Below, piece after piece: positions 41,542 through 48,855 of a stretch of 64,000 nt of DNA. Under the pieces are notes generated by a model. That model was given only the letters and a program-made list of their open reading frames with translations, was not told the origin of the DNA and did not search any database. The translations under genes and the position numbers were made by a program. Numbering within the stretch: the stretch's first letter is position 1; every line of letters starts with the position of its first letter. This DNA comes from a virus, in IMG/VR virus record IMGVR_UViG_3300020581_000010, positions 1 to 64,000 of that record; one strand, written 5' to 3'.

Positions 41542-41761
41542 CGTTCGCCCTCCGTTTCGCTTCCTTGACATCTTCAAGAAACCTTAGCGAACGCACTATT
41601 TCTACTGCACCGCTGCCATAGAATGGAGGGTACTGGTTCGGGTGGTCGTATCTGTCGCCCTTCTTCCAGTACAGGTGTTCTCCGCTGCCAGAAGGTATCG
41701 GTTGCCACCCATCGACGACCATCTGGACCATGCGGTCATAGACCAACTCGCGATGCGTCAT
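41510..41761 (-). CDS. small protein, unknown
   Basis: 83 residues starting MTHRELVYDRMVQMVVDGWQ. IPSGSGEHLYWKKGDRYDHPNQYPP in the middle. Overlaps the next gene by 32 bases. Unknown. Confidence 0.5.
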   Translation of the reverse strand: MTHRELVYDRMVQMVVDGWQPIPSGSGEHLYWKKGDRYDHPNQYPPFYGSGAVEIVRSLRFLEDVKEAKRRANDGQHQPASES

Positions 41762-41988
41762 TTCCCTGCCCTCTCCGTCGGCCCCATCGCTTCCCACTTC
41801 AACCGTGCGAGTACGGGGTCGAGGTGTTCGCCGATCCCGGCACGGATGGACTTCGCTTCGATCCACGCTTCGTGTTCGCTCCTGTCGGTCACTTCGTCAA
41901 GGTTCCTGGCACACGCCTCCAGCCATCCCTTGAGGGCAAGTAGGTGCTGCTCGTTTGTCATCGTCGTGGATGCTGGCTTGACGGTCAT
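41758..41988 (-). CDS. small helical protein, unknown
   Basis: 76 residues starting MTVKPASTTMTNEQHLLAL. Helical throughout (LKGWLEACARNLDEVTDRSEHEAW). Four-base overlaps on both sides. Confidence 0.5.
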   Translation of the reverse strand: MTVKPASTTMTNEQHLLALKGWLEACARNLDEVTDRSEHEAWIEAKSIRAGIGEHLDPVLARLKWEAMGPTERAGK

Positions 41989-42281
41989 CGCTTCGCACCT
42001 TTCGCATTGCGGACGGCCTTCCTTTCTTTCCTCAAGTACGAGTCAAAGTAGGTCGCTTCGGCACACTTGCGACCGCCAATGTCTGCCGCGTCATTTTGAG
42101 CATTTGACATGCAGTGAACGGCACCGATCAGTGCCTCTAAAATCTCATCGGCGTAGTGGTGCAACGGGCACCAGTGAATTCCATCGTCGGACGTGGTGTA
42201 GTGGCACCCGCAGTCACGGAATATCCCTTCCGTCGTCGGCTTCTCGTTAGCGTACCTTGAGTAGAATTTCTGCTCGCTCAT
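41985..42281 (-). CDS. Cys/His-rich small protein
   Basis: 98 residues starting MSEQKFYSRYANEKPTTEG. IFRDCGCHYTTSDDGIHWCPLHH forms a probable zinc site, then a helical part with AVHCMSNAQNDAADIGG. Unknown. Confidence 0.52.
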   Translation of the reverse strand: MSEQKFYSRYANEKPTTEGIFRDCGCHYTTSDDGIHWCPLHHYADEILEALIGAVHCMSNAQNDAADIGGRKCAEATYFDSYLRKERKAVRNAKGAKR

Positions 42282-42607
42282 CCCCAAATCTCCTCTATCG
42301 CCGCAGGCACCATCTCCTGCGGCAGTGAGTCCCACCCACGCATGAAAGCCGTCACCGCCGCTTGCTGGCACACCCCGCCCGCGAACTGCTGCCACAGCCT
42401 GGGACGCTGGCTGATAGACCGCTTGTGCAGGCCCATCGCACACACCCAGCACTCCTCGAATGGCGTGCCCCTGTCAGTGTCGTGGTGCGTCCACCGTGGG
42501 AGCGTTGTGGACCCGTCGAACTTGCACAGGGCAGGAACCTCAGGCTTCCGCACTTCACGACGTAGGACAGCGACAACGGGTTCGGCTGAGGGTGGGAAGA
42601 TGCTCAC
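42278..42607 (-). CDS. protein of unknown function
   Basis: 109 residues, GTG start overlapping the ParB-like stop (GTGA). CWVCAMGLHKRSISQRPRLWQQFAGGVCQQAA is a Cys-containing helical region. Unknown. Coupled to the ParB-like gene. Confidence 0.52.
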   Translation of the reverse strand: MSIFPPSAEPVVAVLRREVRKPEVPALCKFDGSTTLPRWTHHDTDRGTPFEECWVCAMGLHKRSISQRPRLWQQFAGGVCQQAAVTAFMRGWDSLPQEMVPAAIEEIWG

Positions 42608-43200
42608 GCCATCACCACCTTCATCCTGATTGCCTTGCCGGACCTGACCGCCTTCAAGATCACTCGCGGGTCTTGCATGTATTCCATGAACCATTCGAGG
42701 ATGCTGGAAATCGTTTCTGGTTCCTCGGCATCACAGTAGGACGCCACTTGCTTTGCCAAGATGAACGCCGCACGGGACAGGCCGCACTTGTACATCCTCT
42801 TCATGAGCGGACGGCCGATGGTATCCTCCATGATCTTGAAATTACTTCCGGTTCTCGGCATCACGGCCCGCTCGTTCTGAAGCCAGACCCCAAGGGCGTC
42901 GTTGCCTGACATCGGCCGCATGGTGACGTTGACTGACGCATAAATCTGTGCGAGGTCAGTGTCAGCCGGGAAGACATTAGCCTCAATTTCCTTCCAGCCG
43001 AGTTGTTTGGCTGCCGCCCATCGGCGGTGCCCTTCGATGATCGTGTAGTCCTCCATGATCGAAATCGGCTGGAGCAATCCAAACGCCTCCATCGAATCGG
43101 CCAGCTTAGAAATGTTGGCCTTGTCGGTTCGTCGTGGAGGATTGTGCGGTGCCGGCTTGAGTCTGGACAGCGGTACGATACGACGGTCTTTCAGTTGCAT
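42604..43200 (-). CDS. ParB-like N-terminal domain protein
   Basis: 198 residues starting MQLKDRRIVPLSRLKPAPHNP. The ParB/Srx fold signature is clear: IVPLSRLKPAPHNPP, ISKLADSMEAFGLLQPISI and IIEGHRRWAAAKQLGW (the GHRRxxA box). A helical C-terminal domain without a clear ParB helix-turn-helix follows. Phage proteins of this type act as DNA-binding CTPases or nucleases, or regulate replication. No ParA is present, so plasmid-style partition is not indicated. Confidence 0.75.
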   Translation of the reverse strand: MQLKDRRIVPLSRLKPAPHNPPRRTDKANISKLADSMEAFGLLQPISIMEDYTIIEGHRRWAAAKQLGWKEIEANVFPADTDLAQIYASVNVTMRPMSGNDALGVWLQNERAVMPRTGSNFKIMEDTIGRPLMKRMYKCGLSRAAFILAKQVASYCDAEEPETISSILEWFMEYMQDPRVILKAVRSGKAIRMKVVMA

Positions 43201-43412
43201 GGTCTTTTCTCCCTCACCGTAGGCTGAATCTTTATCAGGCACGAGTGCGGCACCCTTCGTCCGCCCATCCTCAGAATCTTCTCCACCTGCTTGTCGTCAG
43301 CGTGCCACGCCGTGCTTGCCCTCCGTGTGGAGCAGAGGCCGAGCAGGACAGCTACGCCGCCACCAAGTAGTACGGGCATGACCTCGATTGCCAGAGCGGT
43401 TAGAAGGGACAT
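43191..43412 (-). CDS. single-pass membrane protein
   Basis: 73 residues starting MSLLTALAIEVMPVLLGGGV behind GGAGGAACCCC. Residues 3-27 form a transmembrane helix, followed by a basic cytoplasmic-type tail. Overlaps the ParB start by ten bases. Unknown function. Confidence 0.55.
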   Translation of the reverse strand: MSLLTALAIEVMPVLLGGGVAVLLGLCSTRRASTAWHADDKQVEKILRMGGRRVPHSCLIKIQPTVREKRPCN

Positions 43413-43430
43413 GGGGTTCCTCCGTGAAGG

Positions 43431-43667
43431 CTAGATGCTGTAATCGAAAGCCGGTTCGGACTTCTCCAAAGCCGCGTATCTGAATTTCTGGCACGATTTG
43501 ACGGTGAAGATTCGTCCCGTGACGACATTGAGACACCGCCATGCCGTCCACCCGGTGCAGGAGTTTCCATTGAACTCCTCAGTAGCGGACAGCACTTTAA
43601 CTTGAATGGTGTCGCCGTTCCATCTCAGCCAATACGCCTTTCCGACCTGAATATCCCTGGCTTTCAT
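43431..43667 (-). CDS. small SH3-like protein under operator control
   Basis: 78 residues starting MKARDIQVGKAYWLRW. GDTIQVKVLSATEEFNGNSCTGWTAWRCLNVVTGRIFTVKS has the strand spacing of a small barrel. The ATG at 43667 has AAAGGTGCAAG upstream and lies 36 bases after the predicted start of the promoter at 43710-43738. Confidence 0.58.
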   Translation of the reverse strand: MKARDIQVGKAYWLRWNGDTIQVKVLSATEEFNGNSCTGWTAWRCLNVVTGRIFTVKSCQKFRYAALEKSEPAFDYSI

Positions 43668-43709
43668 CTCTTGCACCTTTCAGTTAGACTCGTTGCCTCA
43701 CTCCCTTAA

Positions 43710-43738
43710 TCTATACCCCACGGGTAATAGTTTGGCAA
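43710..43738 (-). promoter_or_regulatory. promoter with HTH-1 operator copy (downstream)
   Basis: Minus strand TTGCCA, 17 bases, TATAGA. The block gggtaatagtttggcaa (plus strand, 43722-43738) differs at one position from the block in the HTH gene's own promoter. The CTAT...ATAG dyad begins in the spacer and its right arm runs into the -10. Confidence 0.72.
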
Positions 43739-43763
43739 TCTCAATCTGGCGGAATTTCCCAAG

Positions 43764-44069
43764 TTAGCGTACGCTATCGTTTGCCGGGCTCATATCGGCT
43801 TCCCGTTCGTCACCGCCTGCCAGCACCGCCGTCATTCGCGTGCGTTCAGTGCCATCCTTGTTCATCTGGATTCCGCCGTCTTCGTCCAAGATGTTGATGC
43901 ACTTGATACTGATGTCCTCTACCGGAAGAATCACGGCTCCGTCGCTTTCGAGTGCGTGCGAGAACGATACCTTGTTGACGCACACCGGCTCCCTGCCGTG
44001 GCCTTCAGCGATCAGTTTTCCGATGATGCGATACAGCCTATTAAGCGTCATGGTCTTCGGCTTACTCAT
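43764..44069 (-). CDS. small protein, coupled to HTH-1
   Basis: 101 residues starting MSKPKTMTLNRLYRIIGKLI. IAEGHGREPVCVNKVSFSHALESDGAVILPVEDI is a mixed core. It overlaps the HTH-1 stop by four bases and is transcribed from the HTH-1 promoter. Unknown; could modulate the regulator. Confidence 0.55.
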   Translation of the reverse strand: MSKPKTMTLNRLYRIIGKLIAEGHGREPVCVNKVSFSHALESDGAVILPVEDISIKCINILDEDGGIQMNKDGTERTRMTAVLAGGDEREADMSPANDSVR

Positions 44070-44284
44070 GTTTTTGCCTTTCGTTTCGGCCTGCCCGTCG
44101 GCCTCACCCTGACCGCCTCAAGGTCGCCTGGTGCAATCCGCCACGCCTTGCCCCTCGGGTACTCAGACAGCACAGCGAGCAACCGACCTGACTTGATGAG
44201 CTGCCGTACGCGGTGGACGCTGACGCCCAGCTCGCGTGCCGCCTCTGCGGTGCCTATCGTGCCATTTTCTTTCCGCCGACTCAT
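44066..44284 (-). CDS. excisionase/MerR-type HTH regulator 1
   Basis: 72 residues starting MSRRKENGTIGTAEAAREL behind GAAGGGGACGG. TAEAARELGVSVHRVRQLIKSGRLLAV is the winged helix-turn-helix, and the end APGDLEAVRVRPTGRPKRK is nearly the same as in the second regulator at 59785 (DLESVRVRPKGRPR). Autoregulation is likely, because a dyad operator lies in its promoter and a near copy in the next downstream promoter. Confidence 0.78.
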   Translation of the reverse strand: MSRRKENGTIGTAEAARELGVSVHRVRQLIKSGRLLAVLSEYPRGKAWRIAPGDLEAVRVRPTGRPKRKAKT

Positions 44285-44337
44285 TGCTTTTCCGTCCCCT
44301 TCCGTGATACTATAACCGATGGGTAATAGTTTGACAA
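44284..44337 (-). promoter_or_regulatory. divergent promoter region with HTH-1 operator
   Basis: Minus promoter: TTGTCA (44332-44337), 17 bases, TATAGT (44309-44314). Dyad CTATTACC/GGTTATAG spans the spacer and -10. An overlapping plus promoter has extended -10 TGATACTAT and TTGCTT upstream, directed at the 44356 operon. Repressor bound at the dyad would block both directions. Confidence 0.7.
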
Positions 44338-44355
44338 GACAGGAGGGCAACACGC

Positions 44356-44550
44356 ATGAGCAAGAAATGGCTAGTCCCCTGCAACGTGAAGCAAGCAACT
44401 GGAATCCAATGGTGGGAAGTTGTTGCCGACACCGCCGCAATGGCTCTTTCTAAGTTGAAGCAGGGGGAAGGCACCTGCACGAATGAGGAGATCGAGGTTG
44501 TCGATCTCGGCTATCCCAGAGTGGACGAAGTGACGCAAGTCGAGGAGTGA
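44356..44550 (+). CDS. small protein, first gene of the ClpC-N operon
   Basis: 64 residues starting MSKKWLVPCNVKQATGIQWW behind AGGAGGGCAACACGC. ADTAAMALSKLKQGEG and an acidic end. Under the divergent operator-controlled promoter. Unknown. Confidence 0.58.
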   Translation: MSKKWLVPCNVKQATGIQWWEVVADTAAMALSKLKQGEGTCTNEEIEVVDLGYPRVDEVTQVEE

Positions 44551-44554
44551 ACCC

Positions 44555-44827
44555 ATGCCGACCCCAACCGACACCGTGACTCCGCTGGTCTGCGAACGCC
44601 TCATGGTATGCCTGGTTGACATGCTCGGCATATCCCTATCGGTCGCCTACTGTGGAACCCCACCGCAAGAGGAGCATGGGCCGAACGTGCAGTTCTTCAA
44701 GAATCTCGAAGACAACGTGCAGGGCAACCGTGGCAACGGGCTGGATTTGTCGCACTTGACGTGGGGCGATGCGAAACTCTTGCTTGAGGCAACCATGAAG
44801 AAGGCACAGGAGATTTTGGACAAATGA
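44555..44827 (+). CDS. small protein, unknown
   Basis: 90 residues starting MPTPTDTVTPLVCERLMVCL. Helical ends; LTWGDAKLLLEATMKKAQEIL. Co-transcribed with the LexA-like gene (ATGA overlap). Unknown. Confidence 0.55.
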   Translation: MPTPTDTVTPLVCERLMVCLVDMLGISLSVAYCGTPPQEEHGPNVQFFKNLEDNVQGNRGNGLDLSHLTWGDAKLLLEATMKKAQEILDK

Positions 44828-45057
44828 CCGCCATCCGCCAGACCCGCCTCCGCATCCTGGGCGTCTTCCTGAGTCGCCGTATGCAGGGCAAGCCTCCTCC
44901 GTCAGTCCGCGACCTGTGCAAGATGCTGGGCCACTGGCCTAACAGCGTCCACGGCCACATCCGAGCGTTGCAGCGTGATGGGTTGATAGACGTGGGGACG
45001 GCAAGCAGCAGGGCGGTGGAGACGAAGTGCAGGTTCATTCCTGTGGAGGCGTTGTGA
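44824..45057 (+). CDS. LexA-type winged-helix protein
   Basis: 77 residues. RQTRLRILGVFLSRRMQGKPPPSVRDLCKMLGHWPNSVHGHIRALQRDGLID matches the LexA DNA-binding domain (PS.reL...LG..s..sv...l.aL...G.I). No protease domain follows, so it is a stand-alone DNA-binding module, perhaps competing with LexA at SOS boxes or acting on phage promoters. Confidence 0.72.
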   Translation: MTAIRQTRLRILGVFLSRRMQGKPPPSVRDLCKMLGHWPNSVHGHIRALQRDGLIDVGTASSRAVETKCRFIPVEAL

Positions 45058-45245
45058 CCGAATCCCAGCTCCACATCCTCTCAAACCTCTTCTCAGGCCG
45101 TGAAGCCCTGTCAGGGTTCGACCGATGGAAACACGGTGGCCTCACTCGCACGCTGAGGATGATGGAGCAGCGTGGCTGGCTCAAGGAAGGTGCGATCACG
45201 GCAGAGGGGCGGAAGGCGTTGGCAGTGGCAGGCAACCCAGAATAG
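45054..45245 (+). CDS. small winged-helix-like protein
   Basis: 63 residues, GTG start in a GTGA overlap. LTRTLRMMEQRGWLKEGAITAEGRKAL is a recognition-helix plus wing pattern. Possibly partner of the LexA-like protein. Family not certain. Confidence 0.58.
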   Translation: MTESQLHILSNLFSGREALSGFDRWKHGGLTRTLRMMEQRGWLKEGAITAEGRKALAVAGNPE

Positions 45246-45254
45246 GGAGCGACC

Positions 45255-45863
45255 ATGTACGAGCGATTTACCGACCGGGCACGCAAGGTCATGCAACTTG
45301 CGAATCAGGAATGTCAACGGTTTAACCACGAGTACATCGGCACGGAGCACCTGTTGATCGGTCTAGCCAAAGAGGGTTCTGGTGTTGCGTCGAACGTCCT
45401 GAAAAACATGGGCGTGAGTCTCGCTGCCGCGAGGGTGGAAGTCGAGAAGATCATCATCGCGGGACCGCAAGGGCAGATGATGATGGGCAAGATTCCTCAT
45501 TCGCCACGACTCAAGAAAGTCATCGAATACGCCATTGACGAGGCCAAACTGCTGAACCACAACTACGTCGGCACAGAGCACCTTCTTCTCGGCCTCGTCC
45601 GCGAGAAGGAAGGCGTAGCCGCTCAAGTGCTGTTCAATCTCGGCGTCAAGCTGGAGGATGTGCGGCAAGCGATCCTCGACTTGCTCAATCCGAAAAAGGA
45701 CGAAGCCGACAAGCTGGAGGACGCACGAGATGAAGCGATCCAGGTGGCGGCAAATGCCCTGATGATGGCACGCCTAGCAATCGACAGTTGCTTGCGGGTT
45801 CTTGGCGTCAGCGAGCGACAAGTGGCAGAGTGGGCGGTGAAGCTGGAAGTGAAGAAGGACTAG
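45255..45863 (+). CDS. stand-alone ClpC N-terminal domain protein
   Basis: 202 residues. Two Clp_N repeats: MYERFTDRARKVMQLANQE...YIGTEHLLIGLAKEG and SPRLKKVIEYAIDEAKLLNHNYVGTEHLLLGLVREKEGVAAQVL. Both GTEH motifs are kept (Glu31, Glu108), the positions that bind phospho-arginine degron tags in Bacillus ClpC. Where ClpC would continue into the AAA+ ring, this protein has only about 55 residues of helix (150-202). The N-terminus reads like planctomycete ClpC, so the gene was probably captured from the host. It could sequester adaptors or tagged substrates and so inhibit ClpCP, or redirect it. RBS AGGGAGCGACC. Confidence 0.9.
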   Translation: MYERFTDRARKVMQLANQECQRFNHEYIGTEHLLIGLAKEGSGVASNVLKNMGVSLAAARVEVEKIIIAGPQGQMMMGKIPHSPRLKKVIEYAIDEAKLLNHNYVGTEHLLLGLVREKEGVAAQVLFNLGVKLEDVRQAILDLLNPKKDEADKLEDARDEAIQVAANALMMARLAIDSCLRVLGVSERQVAEWAVKLEVKKD

Positions 45864-45938
45864 CCCCTCACCGATTTAGCCAGGGCCTCGAAGCCCTCGC
45901 TTTCGAGCCAGTCGGCAAAGGCAAATTCATCTTAGTCT

Positions 45939-47036
45939 TCATTCCCCGGAACCTTCATCAAACAAACCATGCTCAATTGGTGCCGCAACCGTCTCATCGG
46001 CTTCCGACCAGCCACGCGGATACACCTTATCTTCCCAGCACTTCCTGATGAATGCTTCGTCCTCCGGCGTCACCAGGACAATGCCTGCCCGACGCTGAAT
46101 GTCCATGATGCGGTCGAACATTCTTTTGCGGGCTTCAAGTTTGATCGGCCCGTAGCCGTCTTTTTTGCCTTTGCCCTTAGCCTGCCCAGAGCGGAAGCAG
46201 CGATTGATTCGGCGGCGGGACTCAAACCAAACGTCGTAAAGCTCGTTCAGCGGAGATTCCTTGCCGTATCGCTTTGAGACCGCTTTCGGGGCGTGTGCTT
46301 TAGATTGGATCGCCGGGCAACCGATGCAACCGAACCTTGCTGCCGTCACGACAGGATCAGACCATTCAAAAACGTCCTTGTCTACCTGCACATCGTAGAT
46401 GTCAGCGAGCCTCTTGGTGATTGCGAAAACATCCTGCATCTTGTCGGCCACGATGGGCCTGACGTGCCCGCAGAGCCAGTCAATGACGTGACAGGTCCGC
46501 CAGTGCAGAATCGGGCTGTAAGTGCGATCCGACGGATCAGGTATGCCGCATTCTCCCCCTGCCGAGCAGCCCTTGCGTTTGATCTTGCCGTCACGCATTG
46601 CCGACTCGCCGAGCCTCAAGCCAGTCAGAGTCACCCCTATCGAATTCTTCTCTCGCCACCGCTCCATCGGGTCGATCTTCGTCGCCCGCGTACACCACCG
46701 CATTGATCGGACGCCTGGGTGTATCGGAGAGACGCCGATGCCCAAAATGCGGTTGTACAGCTTCTCATTGATTCGCGGCTCAACAACAGCACAATCCCAC
46801 CCGCACGTTCGCAACAGGACCATCATGTCGCGGGAGATTGCCTGCAACTGGGGATATTCGACGGTAGTGTCCGACTGGACAAGCTGTGGCCGTTCGACGG
46901 TAATCCATCCGGTTCGTCGCATCCATTCAATCCACGTCACAAGCGAAGTCGAATCCTTGCCGCCGCTGAACGAGGCACACCACGGACCTTGCAAGCGTTC
47001 GAGGTGCTCAGCTGTCGGTTCATAGAATGATGCCAT
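45939..47036 (-). CDS. DndC/CysH-like PP-loop enzyme
   Basis: 365 residues. ASFSGGKDSTSL is the PP-loop ATP-pyrophosphatase motif. MRWCTRATKIDP, GLRLGESAMRDG, KGCSAGGECG, YSPILHW and FGCIGCPAIQSK follow, with Cys residues placed to bind an iron-sulfur cluster as in DndC (DNA phosphorothioation) and PAPS reductases. In phages such proteins are usually called PAPS reductase-like. The GLR-GES and CxxC pattern favours the DndC side. No DndA, B, D or E is nearby. A sulfur or nucleoside modification of DNA or RNA is possible. Confidence 0.72.
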   Translation of the reverse strand: MASFYEPTAEHLERLQGPWCASFSGGKDSTSLVTWIEWMRRTGWITVERPQLVQSDTTVEYPQLQAISRDMMVLLRTCGWDCAVVEPRINEKLYNRILGIGVSPIHPGVRSMRWCTRATKIDPMERWREKNSIGVTLTGLRLGESAMRDGKIKRKGCSAGGECGIPDPSDRTYSPILHWRTCHVIDWLCGHVRPIVADKMQDVFAITKRLADIYDVQVDKDVFEWSDPVVTAARFGCIGCPAIQSKAHAPKAVSKRYGKESPLNELYDVWFESRRRINRCFRSGQAKGKGKKDGYGPIKLEARKRMFDRIMDIQRRAGIVLVTPEDEAFIRKCWEDKVYPRGWSEADETVAAPIEHGLFDEGSGE

Positions 47037-47052
47037 TCCTCACCCCTTTCCG

Positions 47053-47232
47053 CTAAGACTCTCCGCCGATGTCGGTGTAAAGGGCCTCGATTTCAGCTTC
47101 ACGCTGGGCAATCTCCAACAAATACCAGCGGGCTTTGTTCCTTACAGTCCAGGTGTATTTGTACCACCAAGGCCAGAGCAGATAGGAGCGATAAGCTTGC
47201 GGCAATCGGCGAATCAGGTTCCACCAATTCAC
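47053..47232 (-). CDS. 59-residue Trp-rich protein
   Basis: GTG start in a GTGA overlap; MNWWNLIRRLPQAYRSYLLW, then PWWYKYTWTVRNKARWYLLE and an acidic end. Amphipathic and aromatic, could be membrane-associated. Directly upstream of the PP-loop gene by 17 bases. Unknown. Confidence 0.58.
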   Translation of the reverse strand: MNWWNLIRRLPQAYRSYLLWPWWYKYTWTVRNKARWYLLEIAQREAEIEALYTDIGGES

Positions 47233-47483
47233 TGTCGGTCCTCCTTTGACAGCTCTTTTACAAGCCGATCACATTCGGCCTTTTGGCGTTGCAGGGATTT
47301 CACAACCGGCAAGTGGAATGACTTCTGTATGTATCCTGGGTCGTTCATTAGCCGTAGTCTTCGCGTGAGGCGGAATCTGTATCGCTTGAGCATTTCAATA
47401 GCCGTCTCCGTGCTGTCTATGCCATCCACCAGGAAAAGCAATTCTCTTGCTTGGTCAAGTGGACTCAAAACGCTGTCAGCCAT
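47229..47483 (-). CDS. small helical protein
   Basis: 84 residues starting MADSVLSPLDQARELLFLVD. Helical and basic (RYRFRLTRRLRLMN). Unknown. Coupled to the next gene. Confidence 0.55.
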   Translation of the reverse strand: MADSVLSPLDQARELLFLVDGIDSTETAIEMLKRYRFRLTRRLRLMNDPGYIQKSFHLPVVKSLQRQKAECDRLVKELSKEDRQ

Positions 47484-47558
47484 TTTCGGTCCTCAGTTAC
47501 TCTTGCGGGGCGTGGGTTAGATGAAAAACTCTTTCCCACACCTTCGTAATGCGGCATG

Positions 47559-47819
47559 TCAATCTCCCTTCATGGCGGACGACTTTTTGTGTTTTGGATG
47601 CACGCGATAGAGCCCGCGTATTCTCTTGCGACATTCCCCGCAAATATTGAGCAGCCTAGTTTCACGATCCCCGTAAGCATTCGTTCCTGTGATGAGGACA
47701 GAGGCAAGATCGTCAACGCGAGGCGTATTTTTTGTCGGCCTGCTTTGTCGGCTTTTCAATCGCCTATCTTCGGTGTCGCCGGAACAATAATCGCAGGTGC
47801 CGGAAAAGAGGTTTTTCAC
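47559..47819 (-). CDS. zinc-ribbon protein
   Basis: 86 residues, GTG start, MKNLFSGTCDYCSGDTEDRR; a second pair ICGEC lies near residue 63, giving a CxxC...CxxC zinc ribbon, then a basic tail (KRIRGLYRVHPKHKKSS). Probably nucleic-acid-binding. Confidence 0.55.
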   Translation of the reverse strand: MKNLFSGTCDYCSGDTEDRRLKSRQSRPTKNTPRVDDLASVLITGTNAYGDRETRLLNICGECRKRIRGLYRVHPKHKKSSAMKGD

Positions 47820-47824
47820 TCGTC

Positions 47825-48064
47825 TTATCCCTTCATGGCGGACAGGATGGCGCGGCACTCCCAAGAATTCAGCGTTACGCAATGCTCCTCATTGGCCTGG
47901 AACAGATGTTTGTTCTGGACCTGTTTTTTCACCGGCTCCAGCGCTCCTCTCAGGGCAGCGTTTTCCGCTCGCAGGCGGTCTAGCTCGATGTCTGCTTCCG
48001 CTTTCAAGGCACCACCGTTTCTTGCTTGCACATCAAACCGACCTCCAAAGAATCTCCGGCCCAT
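47825..48064 (-). CDS. coiled-coil small protein
   Basis: 79 residues starting MGRRFFGGRFDVQARNGGAL behind AAGGTATTCGGA. ADIELDRLRAENAALRGALEPVKKQVQN is a clear heptad coiled coil. Its start lies within the end of the winged-helix gene. Unknown. Confidence 0.55.
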   Translation of the reverse strand: MGRRFFGGRFDVQARNGGALKAEADIELDRLRAENAALRGALEPVKKQVQNKHLFQANEEHCVTLNSWECRAILSAMKG

Positions 48065-48278
48065 TCCGAATACCTTCGGCCAGGCCCATCTTGCCGAGTG
48101 CCGTCAGGAGGTTGTTTGCCGTCGATGCCTTAATCCCCAGCAGTCTGGCAAGCCTTGTCCCGCTGATCGGCTGGTTGCGTTTGAGTACCGAAAGCGTCTC
48201 ATCGCACTTCAGCGTCAGCGGCTCTTTTCCGGTCCCAGCACACTTTCGGCACTTGCGAGTAGTCCGCATGTCTTTCAT
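48033..48278 (-). CDS. zinc-finger plus winged-helix regulator
   Basis: About 81 residues starting MKDMRTTRKCRKCAGTGKEP (or MRTT at 48269). CRKCAGTGK is a zinc knuckle as in DnaJ CxxCxGxG repeats; LSVLKRNQPISGTRLARLLGIKASTANNLLTALGKMGLAEG is a winged-helix. Preceded by an unusually long noncoding leader of about 550 bases. Confidence 0.58.
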   Translation of the reverse strand: MKDMRTTRKCRKCAGTGKEPLTLKCDETLSVLKRNQPISGTRLARLLGIKASTANNLLTALGKMGLAEGIRNGPEILWRSV

Positions 48279-48826
48279 GCTAGCACGTGAAAGGCCGAAG
48301 TCTGGCTTATCCCCCCGCTGGTTGTTTAGCGTGTCCGCAAAGTTCCCCCGGAAAATCCGGTTCCTCAACACGTCTCAACTGATTGCTCGTTGCGTGGCGA
48401 TGCTCGACCGCCGACCCCGAGCCACGAAGGGAATGGTGACGGTTTTTGAGGCTTCCCGCACTGGACGATTGCAGGAATCCAGCCTGTGCCTTACCCCTTT
48501 AGGTTCAGCTCGACTCACTCGCCGAACTGCCCCGGCCCGCTGTCAGGCGGTTTGGCCTGGAAGCCCCGGTAATCTCCCTCTGCCCTGGGCGGCTTGTGGA
48601 GCGGAGCCCCGTACCTGTCGGATTTAGCCCGAGGACCGTTCTCGGACGTTGTACACTGGCCGTGTCCGTCTTGTGTTTCGGGGGACACTTACCGCCGCGA
48701 AGAGAAGCTCACGTGATTCGGTGATAATGACTTGTTCCACAGAGGTGCATTCTGATATGATGCCTCTATGGATACTTGTTTGGACGGGGGCCTCTCTTCG
48801 CGGGGACGGCCCTCTTCCATTTCCAC
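48279..48826 (-). ncRNA. candidate structured leader or ncRNA (gene-free 548 bases)
   Basis: The only long gene-free stretch in the window. On the minus strand it can form several local stems: GTGTCC/GGACAC near 48660-48690, CCGAG/CTCGG near 48630, GTTCGGC/GCTGAAC near 48520, and AGGCT/AGCCT enclosing TTCC..GCA/TGC.GGAA near 48450-48490. A promoter precedes it (48827-48855). No known RNA family was recognised. It may be a regulatory leader of the winged-helix gene, a free small RNA or a replication origin. Confidence 0.4.
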
Positions 48827-48855
48827 AGCGTAGCCGAATCGGTTCTGCTGGTCAA
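48827..48855 (-). promoter_or_regulatory. promoter before the structured leader
   Basis: Minus strand TTGACC (48850-48855), 17 bases, TACGCT (48827-48832). Transcription would begin near 48820 and run through the gene-free stretch into the winged-helix gene. It overlaps the stop codon of the nuclease gene at 48852. Confidence 0.5.

Noticed and set aside
45864-45938. Terminator between the ClpC-N gene and the convergent PP-loop gene
   Set aside because: AGGGC/GCCCT stem is only 5 bp and the following T run is poor; too weak to call.
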